DNA of 64,000 bases from NCBI GenBank assembly GCA_035577985.1, contig DATJZY010000132.1:31497-95496 (forward strand), read 5' to 3'. The notes under the pieces were generated by a model. That model worked only from the letters and a program-made list of their open reading frames with translations. It searched no databases and was not told where the DNA came from. Positions 1 through 8,338 of the stretch are shown here, piece by piece. Every line of letters starts with the position of its first letter. Within the stretch, counting starts at the first letter, position 1. The position numbers and the translations under genes were made by a program. This stretch comes from Candidatus Eisenbacteria bacterium (GTDB lineage Bacteria; Desulfobacterota; Binatia; DP-6).

Positions 1-2
1 GC

Positions 3-2384
3 GTGTGTGCGCAGGACGCCCCGACGGTCCCGGTTGCCCCGACGTCGACGACCCTCCCGCTCACGGCGATCGCACCGTCCGATCTTCCGGCGCAGATCGA
101 GCGGACGAACGCCGAGCTGCGCGAATGGGAGACGCGCCTCACGCCGACCCCGGAGCAGATGGAGATCGAGCAGAAGCTTCCGCGGCTGCGCCAGGATCTC
201 CTCGAGCTCACCGCCCACCCGCTCGAGAACCTGATCGACGTCGCGCCACGGGAGCTCGAGGACGTCCAGCGACAGTGGGAGATCGCGCGCGATCAGCTCG
301 CCGCGTGGGGCGAGACGATCGCGAAGCGCACCCAGGGCTTCGAGATCGGCCTCGCGCGCTTGCGCGAGCTCGACGAGATCTGGGGGCGCACCGCGACGTC
401 GGCTGCGCAGGAGAAGCTTCCCGACGCCGTCATCCACGAGATCGGAAGCGTGCGCACCGCCATCAGACAGATGCAAGGACGCGCGAAGGACCAACGCGAC
501 CGCCTCGTCACGCTCGGCAGCCAGATCGGCGCTCTGCAGGGCACGGTCGTCGACGGGATGGCGGCGGTGCAGGCGGCCGCGGCCCGCCTGCACGCGGACC
601 TGCTCACGGCCGACGAGCCGCCGTTGTGGACCGTGCTGGGCACGGAGTCCGGGACGGAGCCGGTCGCGAAAACACTCGCCCGGACCGGGCAGCGCGTCGG
701 CGCGCAGCTCGTCGTCACCATGCGCGCCCAACGCGGTCGCATCGCATTCGAGCTCACGACTCTGGCGCTGCTGCTGGCGATGATGCTCGCGGTGCGCCGC
801 AGATCGCGCGCGTGGCCCGCAGACGACCCTGCGCTGGCCCCGGTGCACGTCATCGCCGCGCGTCCGTACTCCTCCGTGCTCATCCTGGGGATGGTCGTGC
901 GATCGTTCACCATCGGGACGGTTCCACTCGTGGTGGGCGAAGTGTCCGCCCTTCTGGCCTTGGCTCCCCTCCTCTGCCTGCTCTACGACCGCCTGCACGG
1001 CAGGCTGCGCACGCTCGTTCCCCTCACCGCGGCGCTCTTCGCCCTGGTGCTCGTGCGGCGCGCCCTCCCCATCGGCTCTGCGGAGGCGCGCCTCCTCCTC
1101 GCCTTCGAGAACCTGTCGATCGTGTGCTGGGTCCTCTGGGCCGTGCGTCCGACCCAGGTCGCCGAGCTGCAGCTCTCCCCGTTGCGCCAGCGGGGGCTCC
1201 TCTACGGCAGCCGCGTGGTCGCGATGCTGCTGGCGGTCTCCCTCGTGTCCAACCTCATCGGCAACGTGACACTCGCGCTGGTTACCAGCCGGGCCGTCGT
1301 GGGATCGGCCTACCTGGCGCTGCTCGTGGTCGAGATCCGGCGCGTGCTCACCGCGCTCGTGGTCGCGGCGCTCCACGCGCCGGGGTCGATCGCGATCAAG
1401 GCGATCGCGAACCACGCGCCCGTCCTCCAACGCCATCTCGTCGGAGGGATCCGGCTCGCGACTGCGATCGGCTGGGTGTTCGGCACACTCGATCTCACCG
1501 GCTTCCTGTCTCCGGTCGTCGCCGCCGGACGGGGGATCCTCGCGGCAAGGCTCGAGATCGGTGCGCTCTCGTTCGCGGCGAGCGACCTGATCGCCCTCGC
1601 CGTCACCATCTGGCTGTCGATGATCGTGGCACGTCTGGTGCGGTTCGTCCTCGAGGACGACGTCCTGCCGCACATGGATCTACCGCGCGGCGTCCCGAGC
1701 GCGATCTCGGCCGCAGCCAACTACACCGTCCTGCTGATCGGCTTCCTGCTGGCCCTGTCGGCCGCCGGCCTCGATCTCGGCCGGATCACGATCCTCGCTG
1801 GCGCGTTCGGCGTCGGGATCGGCTTCGGCCTGCAGAACGTCGTCAACAACTTCGTCTCGGGTCTGATCCTGCTCGTCGAGCGACCGATCCGCCTCGGCGA
1901 CGTGATCGAGTTCGGCGGCGTCAGCGGATGGGTGAGCCGCATCGGCATCCGCTCGAGCACCATCGCGACCTTCGACGGCGCGGAGGTGATCGTGCCGAAC
2001 GCCTCGCTGATCTCCGATCGCGTGACCAACTGGACGTTCTCCGCGAGCCAGCGCCGCGTCGAGGTGCGCATCGGCGTCGCGTACGGCAACGAGCCGACGG
2101 CGATCCTGGCGATCCTCCAGCGGGTCGCGACCGCGCAGGAAGACGTCCTGCGCCAACCCGCGCCGCAGGCCCTCTTCCTCGGCTTCGGCGACACGACCCT
2201 CAACTTCGTCGTCCAGGCGTGGACGAGCAGCTACGATCTGGCGACCATCGTCACGAGCCGGCTCGGGGTGGCCATCTATGGCGCCCTGCGCGAGGCCGGC
2301 GTGGCGATTCCCGTCGTGCAGCGCGACGCGCGCGCACGTCCCGCCGACGCGCAGCCTACGCCGCCGCCAGCGAAGCCAGCCTGA
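3..2384 (+). CDS. MscS-family mechanosensitive ion channel, large form (probably 5'-truncated by window edge)
   Basis: An inner-membrane channel of this type releases solutes on hypo-osmotic shock. The first 200 residues are charged and helix-forming, in keeping with the periplasmic coiled-coil part of MscK/MscM-like proteins. Hydrophobic segments fill roughly residues 245-590. The MscS core follows, with the pore-lining Gly/Ala-rich helix around 600 (GVGIGFGLQNVVNNF), then the beta domain (ERPIRLGDVIEF, IVPNASLISDRVTNW) and a Pro-rich tail. The first residues (CAQDAP) look like the region just after a signal peptide, so the true start is probably upstream of the window; the GTG at 3 is only the first available codon. 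Family assignment is firm, subfamily less so. Confidence 0.9.
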   Translation: MCAQDAPTVPVAPTSTTLPLTAIAPSDLPAQIERTNAELREWETRLTPTPEQMEIEQKLPRLRQDLLELTAHPLENLIDVAPRELEDVQRQWEIARDQLAAWGETIAKRTQGFEIGLARLRELDEIWGRTATSAAQEKLPDAVIHEIGSVRTAIRQMQGRAKDQRDRLVTLGSQIGALQGTVVDGMAAVQAAAARLHADLLTADEPPLWTVLGTESGTEPVAKTLARTGQRVGAQLVVTMRAQRGRIAFELTTLALLLAMMLAVRRRSRAWPADDPALAPVHVIAARPYSSVLILGMVVRSFTIGTVPLVVGEVSALLALAPLLCLLYDRLHGRLRTLVPLTAALFALVLVRRALPIGSAEARLLLAFENLSIVCWVLWAVRPTQVAELQLSPLRQRGLLYGSRVVAMLLAVSLVSNLIGNVTLALVTSRAVVGSAYLALLVVEIRRVLTALVVAALHAPGSIAIKAIANHAPVLQRHLVGGIRLATAIGWVFGTLDLTGFLSPVVAAGRGILAARLEIGALSFAASDLIALAVTIWLSMIVARLVRFVLEDDVLPHMDLPRGVPSAISAAANYTVLLIGFLLALSAAGLDLGRITILAGAFGVGIGFGLQNVVNNFVSGLILLVERPIRLGDVIEFGGVSGWVSRIGIRSSTIATFDGAEVIVPNASLISDRVTNWTFSASQRRVEVRIGVAYGNEPTAILAILQRVATAQEDVLRQPAPQALFLGFGDTTLNFVVQAWTSSYDLATIVTSRLGVAIYGALREAGVAIPVVQRDARARPADAQPTPPPAKPA

Positions 2385-2385
2385 T

Positions 2386-3504
2386 CTATCGCCTGAGCGA
2401 CCCGCCGGCCGGGTCGTGGAAGTCGACGAACACCGTCCGGCCGCGCTCGATCCGTCGCAGCAGCAGCCAGTCGCCCTTGTAGGCCTTGTGGTCGTAGGGG
2501 CCGAGGCTCATGTGCGTGCGCGGGCCGCCGTTCGCGGCCGGAAGCATGCGCACCTTCTCCAGCCCCTCCTTCACGCCCTTCGGCGTGAGCACGTTCGCGC
2601 GGGCGAGCCCCTCGGAGACGAGGCGCGCCGTATCGTACGTGAGCGCCGTCACCGTGTGGTCGCGCCGCTTGCCCGTCTTCGCCGCGACGCGGTCGAAGAG
2701 CGGCTTGAGCAGCGGGTTCGCCTCGCACATCTGATCGACGCCCACCCATCCTTCGAGCGCCGTCATCCATTCGGGCTTGGCGTAACAGAACTGGAAGGCC
2801 GTCGTCATGACGCGTGGCGGGTTCCAGCCGAGGTTCTTGAACATGGGAGCCATGAGGATGGTCGGGTAGCCGTAGCCGAGGTAGGCGAGGCAGTCGGGCT
2901 TCTGGTCGCGGATTTTGCGCAACACGCCTTCGAGATCGTCCGGGATCTGCGTCGTGTACGCCTCGATGAGAATGTCGAGCTTCTCCTTGGCGCAGTAGTA
3001 GCGGAAGTTCGTCGCGTACTCGACGCCGCCGGGGCTGATCTCGTGGATCATACCGACGGTCTTGAAGCCGCTGCGGCCGATCCACGTCGCCATGATCGCG
3101 GCTTCTTCCGCGAGCCCGCCGTTGCCCAGGTTGAAGCAGTACTCGCCGAAGTAGCGATCGGTGCCGGTCCACGTGATCGCGGGCACGGCGGCGCGGTCGA
3201 TCACGGGCGCGAGCGCGATCGAGTTGTCGGTGATGAGCGGACCGATCGTGCACAGGACGCCCTGGCTCACGAGCTCCAGGTAGCCGTCGATCGTGTTCTT
3301 CGCCTCCAGACGCGGCAGGCCGATGGCCTCCTTCACGAGAAGCTCCACCGGCCGCAGGATCGTGCCGCTTTCCAGCGCCTCGTCGAACGTGAACCGCAGG
3401 CAGGCGAGAAAGTCCTCTTTCGTTCCCATGTCGAGATCGATGAGAACGCCGACCTTGGTGGGTGCGAACGCGAGCCCATGGGGCGTCTTGCGAGTGTCGG
3501 CCAT
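2386..3504 (-). CDS. ABC-type branched-chain amino-acid-like substrate-binding protein without signal peptide
   Basis: 372 residues with the type-1 periplasmic binding protein layout: a VGVLIDLDMG first strand near residue 18, an EAIGLPRLEAKNTIDG helix region near 100, a GPLITDNSIALAPV segment, and a second lobe from about 150 (FKTVGMIHEISPGG). This resembles LivJ/LivK-type ligand-binding proteins. No hydrophobic leader is visible at the N-terminus, which is odd for a protein normally exported. No permease or ATPase lies beside it. It converges with the channel gene one base away and is divergent from olsB. The ligand cannot be told from sequence. It may be a cytosolic sensor-like relative rather than a transporter part. 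Confidence 0.78.
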   Translation of the reverse strand: MADTRKTPHGLAFAPTKVGVLIDLDMGTKEDFLACLRFTFDEALESGTILRPVELLVKEAIGLPRLEAKNTIDGYLELVSQGVLCTIGPLITDNSIALAPVIDRAAVPAITWTGTDRYFGEYCFNLGNGGLAEEAAIMATWIGRSGFKTVGMIHEISPGGVEYATNFRYYCAKEKLDILIEAYTTQIPDDLEGVLRKIRDQKPDCLAYLGYGYPTILMAPMFKNLGWNPPRVMTTAFQFCYAKPEWMTALEGWVGVDQMCEANPLLKPLFDRVAAKTGKRRDHTVTALTYDTARLVSEGLARANVLTPKGVKEGLEKVRMLPAANGGPRTHMSLGPYDHKAYKGDWLLLRRIERGRTVFVDFHDPAGGSLRR

Positions 3505-3696
3505 GCCCGCGAGCTACACTGCCTGGTTGCGGTCTGACAAGGGTCATCGCGCCGTCACATCGGCGTCGATCGGCGGTCACGCAACTGCGCCGATGCTTGC
3601 GCACCTGGCGCGGCGTCACGGACTCGCCATCGAACTAGCATGATCACGCCATCGATTTCGCTCGACTTCCTCTCGAAGAGAACCGACCCTGTGTGT

Positions 3697-4425
3697 ATGA
3701 CATCACGCGCTCGTCGCTTCCGGCTGCAATCGTACCTCGCCAGCACGGCCGCCGACGTCCGGGCGGCCCAGCGCCTGCGCTGGCGCGTCTTCTCACAGGA
3801 GCTCGGGGCGCAGCTCCCGGCGGTCGGCGTAGACGAAGACCGCTTCGACGCCTACTGCGACCACCTACTGGTGCGCGACGTGGTGGACGGCGAGGTGGTC
3901 GGGACCTACCGCATCCTGTCGGCCGCGCAGGCGGCGAAGGCGGGCGGCTTCTACTCCGAGACCGAGTTCGAGCTGGGTGCTCTGCGCGACCTTCCCGGCC
4001 TCGTCGAGCTCGGGCGCGCCTGCGTCCACCCGCGCTATCGCGACGGCGCCGTGCTCTCCTTCCTGTGGTCGTCGCTCGCGCGCCACATCCACGGCGCGGG
4101 CTACGAGCACGTGATCGGATGCGCCAGCGTCCCGGTCGCCGACGGCGGCCACGGCGCGGCGAGCCTCTACACCCGCCTCGCCCGCGAGCATCTGGGGCCG
4201 CCCGCCTGGCGCGTGCGACCGCACCACCCGCTGCCGATCGGCGAGCTCGACTGCGACACGGATGCCGTGCTCCCGCCGCTCGTGCGCGGCTATCTCCGCA
4301 TGGGAGCGTGGATGTGCGGCCCGCCCGCATGGGACCGCGAGTTCGGCACGGCCGACATCCTGCTCCTCCTGCCGATGTCGCGCATGCGCCAGCGCTTCCG
4401 GCAGCACTTCCTGCGCGCCGCATGA
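3697..4425 (+). CDS. olsB: Ornithine-acyl-ACP N-acyltransferase-like GNAT protein (OlsB family)
   Basis: OlsB transfers a 3-hydroxyacyl group from ACP to the alpha-amine of ornithine, giving lyso-ornithine lipid, the first step of ornithine lipid synthesis. The 242-residue protein has the family pattern: AQRLRWRVFSQELG near residue 25, DRFDAYCDHLLV near 50, VVGTYRIL near 68, ELGRACVHPRYRDG near 106, and a C-terminal region resembling hemolysin-like acyltransferases. The next gene starts inside its stop codon (ATGA overlap at 4422) and is an OlsA-type acyltransferase, which supports the assignment. An earlier in-frame ATG at 3640 would add 19 residues that look unconserved; neither start has a good ribosome site. 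Confidence 0.82.
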   Translation: MTSRARRFRLQSYLASTAADVRAAQRLRWRVFSQELGAQLPAVGVDEDRFDAYCDHLLVRDVVDGEVVGTYRILSAAQAAKAGGFYSETEFELGALRDLPGLVELGRACVHPRYRDGAVLSFLWSSLARHIHGAGYEHVIGCASVPVADGGHGAASLYTRLAREHLGPPAWRVRPHHPLPIGELDCDTDAVLPPLVRGYLRMGAWMCGPPAWDREFGTADILLLLPMSRMRQRFRQHFLRAA

Positions 4426-5192
4426 TCGGACGTCTCGCCACCGCGCTCGCCGCGTTCGTCCGGACGTGGTTCGCCGCCCGGGTGGTCGCCCCGCGACTCG
4501 ACCCCGTCCGGCGGCGCCACCTCTCGCGACGCCTCGCGGCGCGGACGCTGCGCGACCTCGGGCTCACGGCCCGGATCCGCGGCGAGCGGCCGCTGGCGCA
4601 CCGGCCGAGCCTCATCGTCGCCAACCACGTCTCCTGGGTCGACGTGCAGGCGATCGGGGCCATCGTCACGGCGCGATTCGTGGCCAAGTCGGAGACGCGG
4701 CGCTGGCCGATCCTCGGCACGATCGCGCGCGGCTTCGACACCTTCTTCCTCGTCCGCACGAGCTGCCGCGACGCCGCGCGCGTCGTCCGGCGGGTCGCGG
4801 CGGCGCTCGCCGCCGGCGATTCGGTGGTCGTGTTCCCGGAGGGGACGACGACCCTCGGCGCCGAGCTCCTCCGCTTCTACCCGGCGTTCTTCCAGGCGGC
4901 GATCGACGCCGGTGTCCCGGTGCAACCGGTGGCGGTGCGCTATCTCGGCTGCGACCGCCAGCGCACCGAGGCGCCCGCCTTCGTGGGCGACACCACGTTC
5001 GCGCAGTCGCTCGCCCGGATCGTCGGGACGCGCGGGCTCGAGGTCGAGGTCGCCTTCGGCTCGCCGATCGACCCGCGCGGCCGGACGCGACGCCAGCTCG
5101 CGGCCGCGGCGCACGAGACCATCGGCGGGCTGCTCGGTCTGCCGAGACGCGACGCACCCGGCTCGCTCGATCCCCTGCGGCGCGCCGCCTGA
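4422..5192 (+). CDS. olsA: 1-acyl-glycerol-phosphate / lyso-ornithine lipid O-acyltransferase (PlsC/OlsA family)
   Basis: 256 residues with the PlsC-type signature: the catalytic NHxxxxD motif (NHVSWVD, about residues 68-74), a substrate motif near residue 138 (FPEGTT), and a preceding block ending FFLVRTS. Such enzymes esterify lysophospholipid or lyso-ornithine lipid at the inner face of the membrane. The start ATG overlaps the olsB stop codon by four bases, so translation is probably coupled. That coupling favours the second step of ornithine lipid synthesis (OlsA) over general phosphatidic acid synthesis, although both are possible. The first 20 residues are moderately hydrophobic. Confidence 0.85.
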   Translation: MIGRLATALAAFVRTWFAARVVAPRLDPVRRRHLSRRLAARTLRDLGLTARIRGERPLAHRPSLIVANHVSWVDVQAIGAIVTARFVAKSETRRWPILGTIARGFDTFFLVRTSCRDAARVVRRVAAALAAGDSVVVFPEGTTTLGAELLRFYPAFFQAAIDAGVPVQPVAVRYLGCDRQRTEAPAFVGDTTFAQSLARIVGTRGLEVEVAFGSPIDPRGRTRRQLAAAAHETIGGLLGLPRRDAPGSLDPLRRAA

Positions 5193-5348
5193 CGTCCCGC
5201 GGGTTGCGGCGCGACGCGAGCATGCTACGACCGGCCTGGCCTGGAGAGCTCGCTTCGCATCCTGGTCCTGTGGACGACTCGGCTCGCGGCCGCGATCGTC
5301 GTCGCGACGCTCGGCGCGGTCGTCCTCTTCAAGTTCGTCGATCCCCCG

Positions 5349-5921
5349 GTGACGCCGCTCATGATCCGGAATGCGTTCGCGTCCGGCGTGACGAAGCGGT
5401 GGGCCGACCTGGACCGCATCTCGCCGCGCCTCGTGCGCGCGGTCGTCGCGTCGGAGGATGCCCGCTTCTTCGAGCACGGCGGCGTCGACTGGGACGCCAT
5501 CCGGCGCGCCCGCGACTACAACGCGAAGCACGGCGACGAGCCGCGCCGCGGCGGCAGCACGATCACCATGCAGTGCTCGCGCAACCTCTTTCTCTGGCAA
5601 GGCAAGAGCTACGTACGCAAGGCGCTCGAGGTCGGCCTCGCGTATCTCATGGAGCTCATGTGGAGCAAGCAACGCATCCTCGAGGTGTACTTGAACGTCA
5701 TCGAATGGGGCCCGGGTCTCTACGGCGCCGAAGCCGCATCGCACGCCGCCTTCGGCGTCCCCGCCTCCGCCCTCGACTCCCACCAAGCCGCGCTCCTGGC
5801 GGCGACGCTCCCCAATCCCCTTCGCTGGAGCGCCGCACGACCCTCGCGCTACGTGCTCGCCCGCGCCGCCACCATCGAACGCCGCGCCGAACAGATCCAC
5901 CTGCCGGCCGTCGACCGCTAG
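5349..5921 (+). CDS. mtgA: Monofunctional biosynthetic peptidoglycan transglycosylase (MtgA), N-terminus uncertain
   Basis: MtgA polymerises lipid II glycan strands at the outer face of the inner membrane. The GT51 signature is complete: catalytic Glu in SEDARFFEHGGVDW (about residue 37 from this GTG), GGSTITMQ near 70, then KALEVGLAYLMELMWSKQRILEVYLN. The first usable start codon (GTG 5349) lies after the expected membrane anchor. In the same frame, bases 5256-5348 read as a convincing hydrophobic anchor (RILVLWTTRLAAAIVVATLG...) ending in VDPPV, but no ATG, GTG or TTG lies between it and the olsA stop at 5190. A CTG at 5241 or 5262, or a frameshift after the ATG at 5222, would supply it. 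Same frame and strand as olsA. Confidence 0.88.
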   Translation: MTPLMIRNAFASGVTKRWADLDRISPRLVRAVVASEDARFFEHGGVDWDAIRRARDYNAKHGDEPRRGGSTITMQCSRNLFLWQGKSYVRKALEVGLAYLMELMWSKQRILEVYLNVIEWGPGLYGAEAASHAAFGVPASALDSHQAALLAATLPNPLRWSAARPSRYVLARAATIERRAEQIHLPAVDR

Positions 5922-5946
5922 CGTCACGCGCAGCGCCCTGCGGCGT

Positions 5947-6068
5947 CGCGAGGTCGGGTGCAAGGCGGAGGCGCCTGCGAAGCGGCGCGACGAAACATGG
6001 GGCCGAGACGAGCCGAATGTTTTCCCGCGTGGCGGAGCCGAAGCCGAAGCCTTGCACCCGACCTCGCG
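5947..6068. repeat. Intergenic palindromic repeat, copy A (perfect 20-bp terminal inverted repeats)
   Basis: Bases 5947-5966 are exactly complementary to 6049-6068. The interior is also partly palindromic around 5993-6022 (AAACAT ... ATGTTT). Read on the minus strand, 6067-6031 matches 41095-41131 at 34 of 37 positions, including an exact GCTTCGGCTTCGGCTCCGCC. The element fills most of the space between convergent genes (mtgA and the gene ending at 6083). It has no coding capacity that makes sense. It could be a REP/MITE-like element or a bidirectional transcription terminator. Confidence 0.75.
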
Positions 6069-6082
6069 GCACCGACAGCGCC

Positions 6083-6811
6083 CTACAGCACGAGTCCCGC
6101 GCCGCTCCCGCACTCGCAATGCTCGACGACCCGCGCGCGGAGCCCGCTAGCGTACCGCCGCGCTCCGACGACGATCTCGCCGGCCTCGACGTCCGTCGCA
6201 ACACCATCGAGGACGTGGAAGCAGCCCTTCGCGCACGAGCCGGCGACGAAGCTCGTCGCCTCCGCGACGGCGAGCCACGTCCGCTGCCACCCACCGAATC
6301 CGGGCGGCGGCGGTACCGGCGCAGCCGGCCTGCCGCGGGAGAGCCACACGATCCCCTTCCACCACGGCCGTTCCGCGGGTGGTGCCGCGGCGAAGAGGGC
6401 GGTCGTCGCCGCGCCCGGCTCCGCGATCAGCACGGTGGCCTGGACGCGATCGAAGAGCTCCCAGGCGGGCTTGGCCGCAGCTTCACTTTCGATCGTCCCG
6501 AGCGGAACGTCGAGCGCGCCGATGGCTTCGATGACGTCGCCGACGAGGAGCGCGCCGGGCGTCACGAGCGCGCCGGGCAGCGTGTTCGCGACCCGCATCC
6601 CCGGCGCGATGCCGAAGCTGCGCAAGAGACGCGCACCGGCGTCGACCTCGGCCGCGAGCTGCGTCGCCGTCCACCCGAGGAGCAAGAGGTCGTCGCCCGA
6701 GCCGGTCGCGCCCACCCGCACGGGCGGATCGTCGGGCGCAAAGCCGTGGCGACCCCAGGGCGGGCGCGCGAGCTGATCGGCAACGAGGTCGGCGCGGCGA
6801 ACGACGGACAT
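6083..6811 (-). CDS. Shortened PaaK-like adenylate-forming (AMP-binding) protein, probably internally deleted
   Basis: The 242-residue product resembles two separated parts of phenylacetate-CoA-ligase-type enzymes. Residues about 25-120 match the substrate-entry half (VGATGSGDD, LGWTATQLAAEVDAGARLL, then FGIAPGMRVANTLPGALVTPG). The last 50 match the end of the N-terminal domain (CFHVLDGV, AGEIVVGARR, then a CECG-like cysteine pair). The central block that normally holds the YGxxE adenylation motif is absent, and there is no C-terminal lid domain, so ordinary ligase activity is unlikely. It may be a decayed gene or a minimal derived protein. The start at 6811 (MSVVRRADL) was chosen over one ten codons upstream because only the downstream part looks family-like. 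Confidence 0.6.
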   Translation of the reverse strand: MSVVRRADLVADQLARPPWGRHGFAPDDPPVRVGATGSGDDLLLLGWTATQLAAEVDAGARLLRSFGIAPGMRVANTLPGALVTPGALLVGDVIEAIGALDVPLGTIESEAAAKPAWELFDRVQATVLIAEPGAATTALFAAAPPAERPWWKGIVWLSRGRPAAPVPPPPGFGGWQRTWLAVAEATSFVAGSCAKGCFHVLDGVATDVEAGEIVVGARRYASGLRARVVEHCECGSGAGLVL

Positions 6812-6888
6812 GCGGCCCGGGGTTCTATCGCGGCCGGGCAATCGACCTCAATCGCGCCCGCGCGGCGAGGCGGTCGCGTGGCCCGCCC

Positions 6889-7671
6889 TCACTCGAACGG
6901 GTTCGCGAGATTGAACTGCGCGCCGAGCTTCGCGTAGTCGACGCCGGGTCGGCGTTCGTACTCGGGCGGGAAGAGCTCGCGCTTTCGCGCGTAGTAGTCC
7001 GCGCGGTGGTCGCCGGCCGAAGCGGGGTTGAAGGTCATGTAGTAGGTGCGCCGCGAGGTTTGCGAGTCGTTGCGTCCGGACCAGTGCGGCACCCAGGCGT
7101 CGAACACGATGACGTCGCCCGGCTCGGCGAGAAGCGGCGTCGACACGAGGCGCTCGAGCACGTCGGCGCGAACCGTCCCGTCGGGATTCTGCGGGAGGAT
7201 CTTCCGCTCGCACGCATCGAGCGCCATCACGAGGCACCCGTTGTCGAGCGTGAAGGGATCGACCGGCACCATGAGCGTCAGGTGGTGGCGCACGCCGAAG
7301 TTGACGTAGGCGGGCGCGTCCTGATGCGGCGTGAAGGCGGCGCCGCCCGGATACTTGAAGTTGATCTTGTCCTTGAAGAGGACGACCGGCTCGCCGCAGC
7401 ACTCCGCGAGGACCTCGAGGATGCGCCCCTTGGTGAGAACGGTCGCGAGCCCCGCGTGGTAGGGCACGAAGTTCTCGATGCGGGCGAGCATCTTCCCGTC
7501 GCCGCCCGGACGCTTCTCGTAGTAGCGCATCCACTTGCCGGGCGTCTCGGGCCAGGCGGTGATCTCGTCGGTCCAGCGGACGAGGTCCGCCGTCTCCTGC
7601 GCGGACAGGAACTTCGGCAGCCGGACGAATCCGTGCCGCGCGAACTGCTCCTTCGATGCCGCGTCGAGCAT
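6889..7671 (-). CDS. Phytanoyl-CoA dioxygenase (PhyH) family Fe(II)/2-oxoglutarate oxygenase
   Basis: About 260 residues. The non-haem iron facial triad is visible: HQD near residues 116-118 and the distal His in VPHWSGRN near 196, followed by a Ser/Arg-rich 2-oxoglutarate-binding strand (TSRRTYYMTFN). The N-terminal block (FARHGFVRLPKFLSAQET) and the metal-site lead-in (KYPGGAAFTPHQDAPAY) are typical of PhyH-family hydroxylases, which act on fatty acyl-CoA or other small molecules in the cytoplasm. The substrate cannot be read from sequence. A start 15 codons upstream (7716) is possible, but MLDAASKEQF is a better family N-terminus. It is divergent from the GFA gene. Confidence 0.88.
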   Translation of the reverse strand: MLDAASKEQFARHGFVRLPKFLSAQETADLVRWTDEITAWPETPGKWMRYYEKRPGGDGKMLARIENFVPYHAGLATVLTKGRILEVLAECCGEPVVLFKDKINFKYPGGAAFTPHQDAPAYVNFGVRHHLTLMVPVDPFTLDNGCLVMALDACERKILPQNPDGTVRADVLERLVSTPLLAEPGDVIVFDAWVPHWSGRNDSQTSRRTYYMTFNPASAGDHRADYYARKRELFPPEYERRPGVDYAKLGAQFNLANPFE

Positions 7672-7870
7672 GACGCTCTCCTCGCATCCTGAGGGCGTCG
7701 TGTCCACTGACCACACGGTCGACGCAGCGAGGGGCCGATCGCTGCCCGCATCACGATCGTGTCGCGCGTGCTGGTGCGTGCCGATCGCGAGACCGCGACG
7801 TCGACCGATTGGCGGCGCATCTCTTGAGGCAGCAGCGAGCCCACGCTAGGCAGGCACGAGGAGGCCAGCC

Positions 7871-8338
7871 ATGGTTGCACTTCCCCTCGTCGGCGGCTGC
7901 CAATGCGGAGCGCTGCGGTACGCGATCACGCAGCCGCCGTTGATGGTCTACAACTGCCACTGCACCAATTGTCGGACCATCGGGGGCGGCGCCTTCTCCA
8001 CGCCGGCGACGGTCCTGGAATCGAGCTTCGCGTTCACCCGAGGCGAGCCGCGCGTCTTCGAGTGGACGTCGGACGCCGGCAATCGGCGCTTCGGGTGGTT
8101 CTGCGGCGATTGCGGTAGCCGGATCGCCCACGGGCAGATTCCCGGCGGAGGCGTCCTCAGCGTGCGCAGCGGCACCCTCGACGACACGAGCTGGGTCGAG
8201 CCGGTGGGGGACATCTGGACGCGGAGCGCGCTGCCGTGGGTCGTGCTCTCGAACGAGCGGCTGCAAACCCCGCAACAGCCGACGGACTACGCGCCGTTCA
8301 TCGAGCGGTTCCGCGCGCAGGGCCGGTTTCCGAGCTGA
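7871..8338 (+). CDS. GFA / CENP-V family zinc-binding protein
   Basis: 155 residues with the cysteine pattern of glutathione-dependent formaldehyde-activating enzyme (GFA) relatives: GGCQCGALRY at 8-17, NCHCTNCRT near 28-36 and FCGDCGS near 79. These seven cysteines hold structural and catalytic zinc. Many proteins of this family are annotated as formaldehyde-activating, but few have demonstrated activity, so only the fold is claimed. A strong ribosome site (GAGGAGG, 7859-7865) precedes the ATG. It stands alone, divergent from the PhyH gene. Confidence 0.88.
   Translation: MVALPLVGGCQCGALRYAITQPPLMVYNCHCTNCRTIGGGAFSTPATVLESSFAFTRGEPRVFEWTSDAGNRRFGWFCGDCGSRIAHGQIPGGGVLSVRSGTLDDTSWVEPVGDIWTRSALPWVVLSNERLQTPQQPTDYAPFIERFRAQGRFPS

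Noticed and set aside
7724..7745. 7-bp inverted repeat GCAGCGA/TCGCTGC between PhyH and GFA genes
   Set aside because: Short arms in GC-rich sequence are common by chance and nothing else supports an operator.
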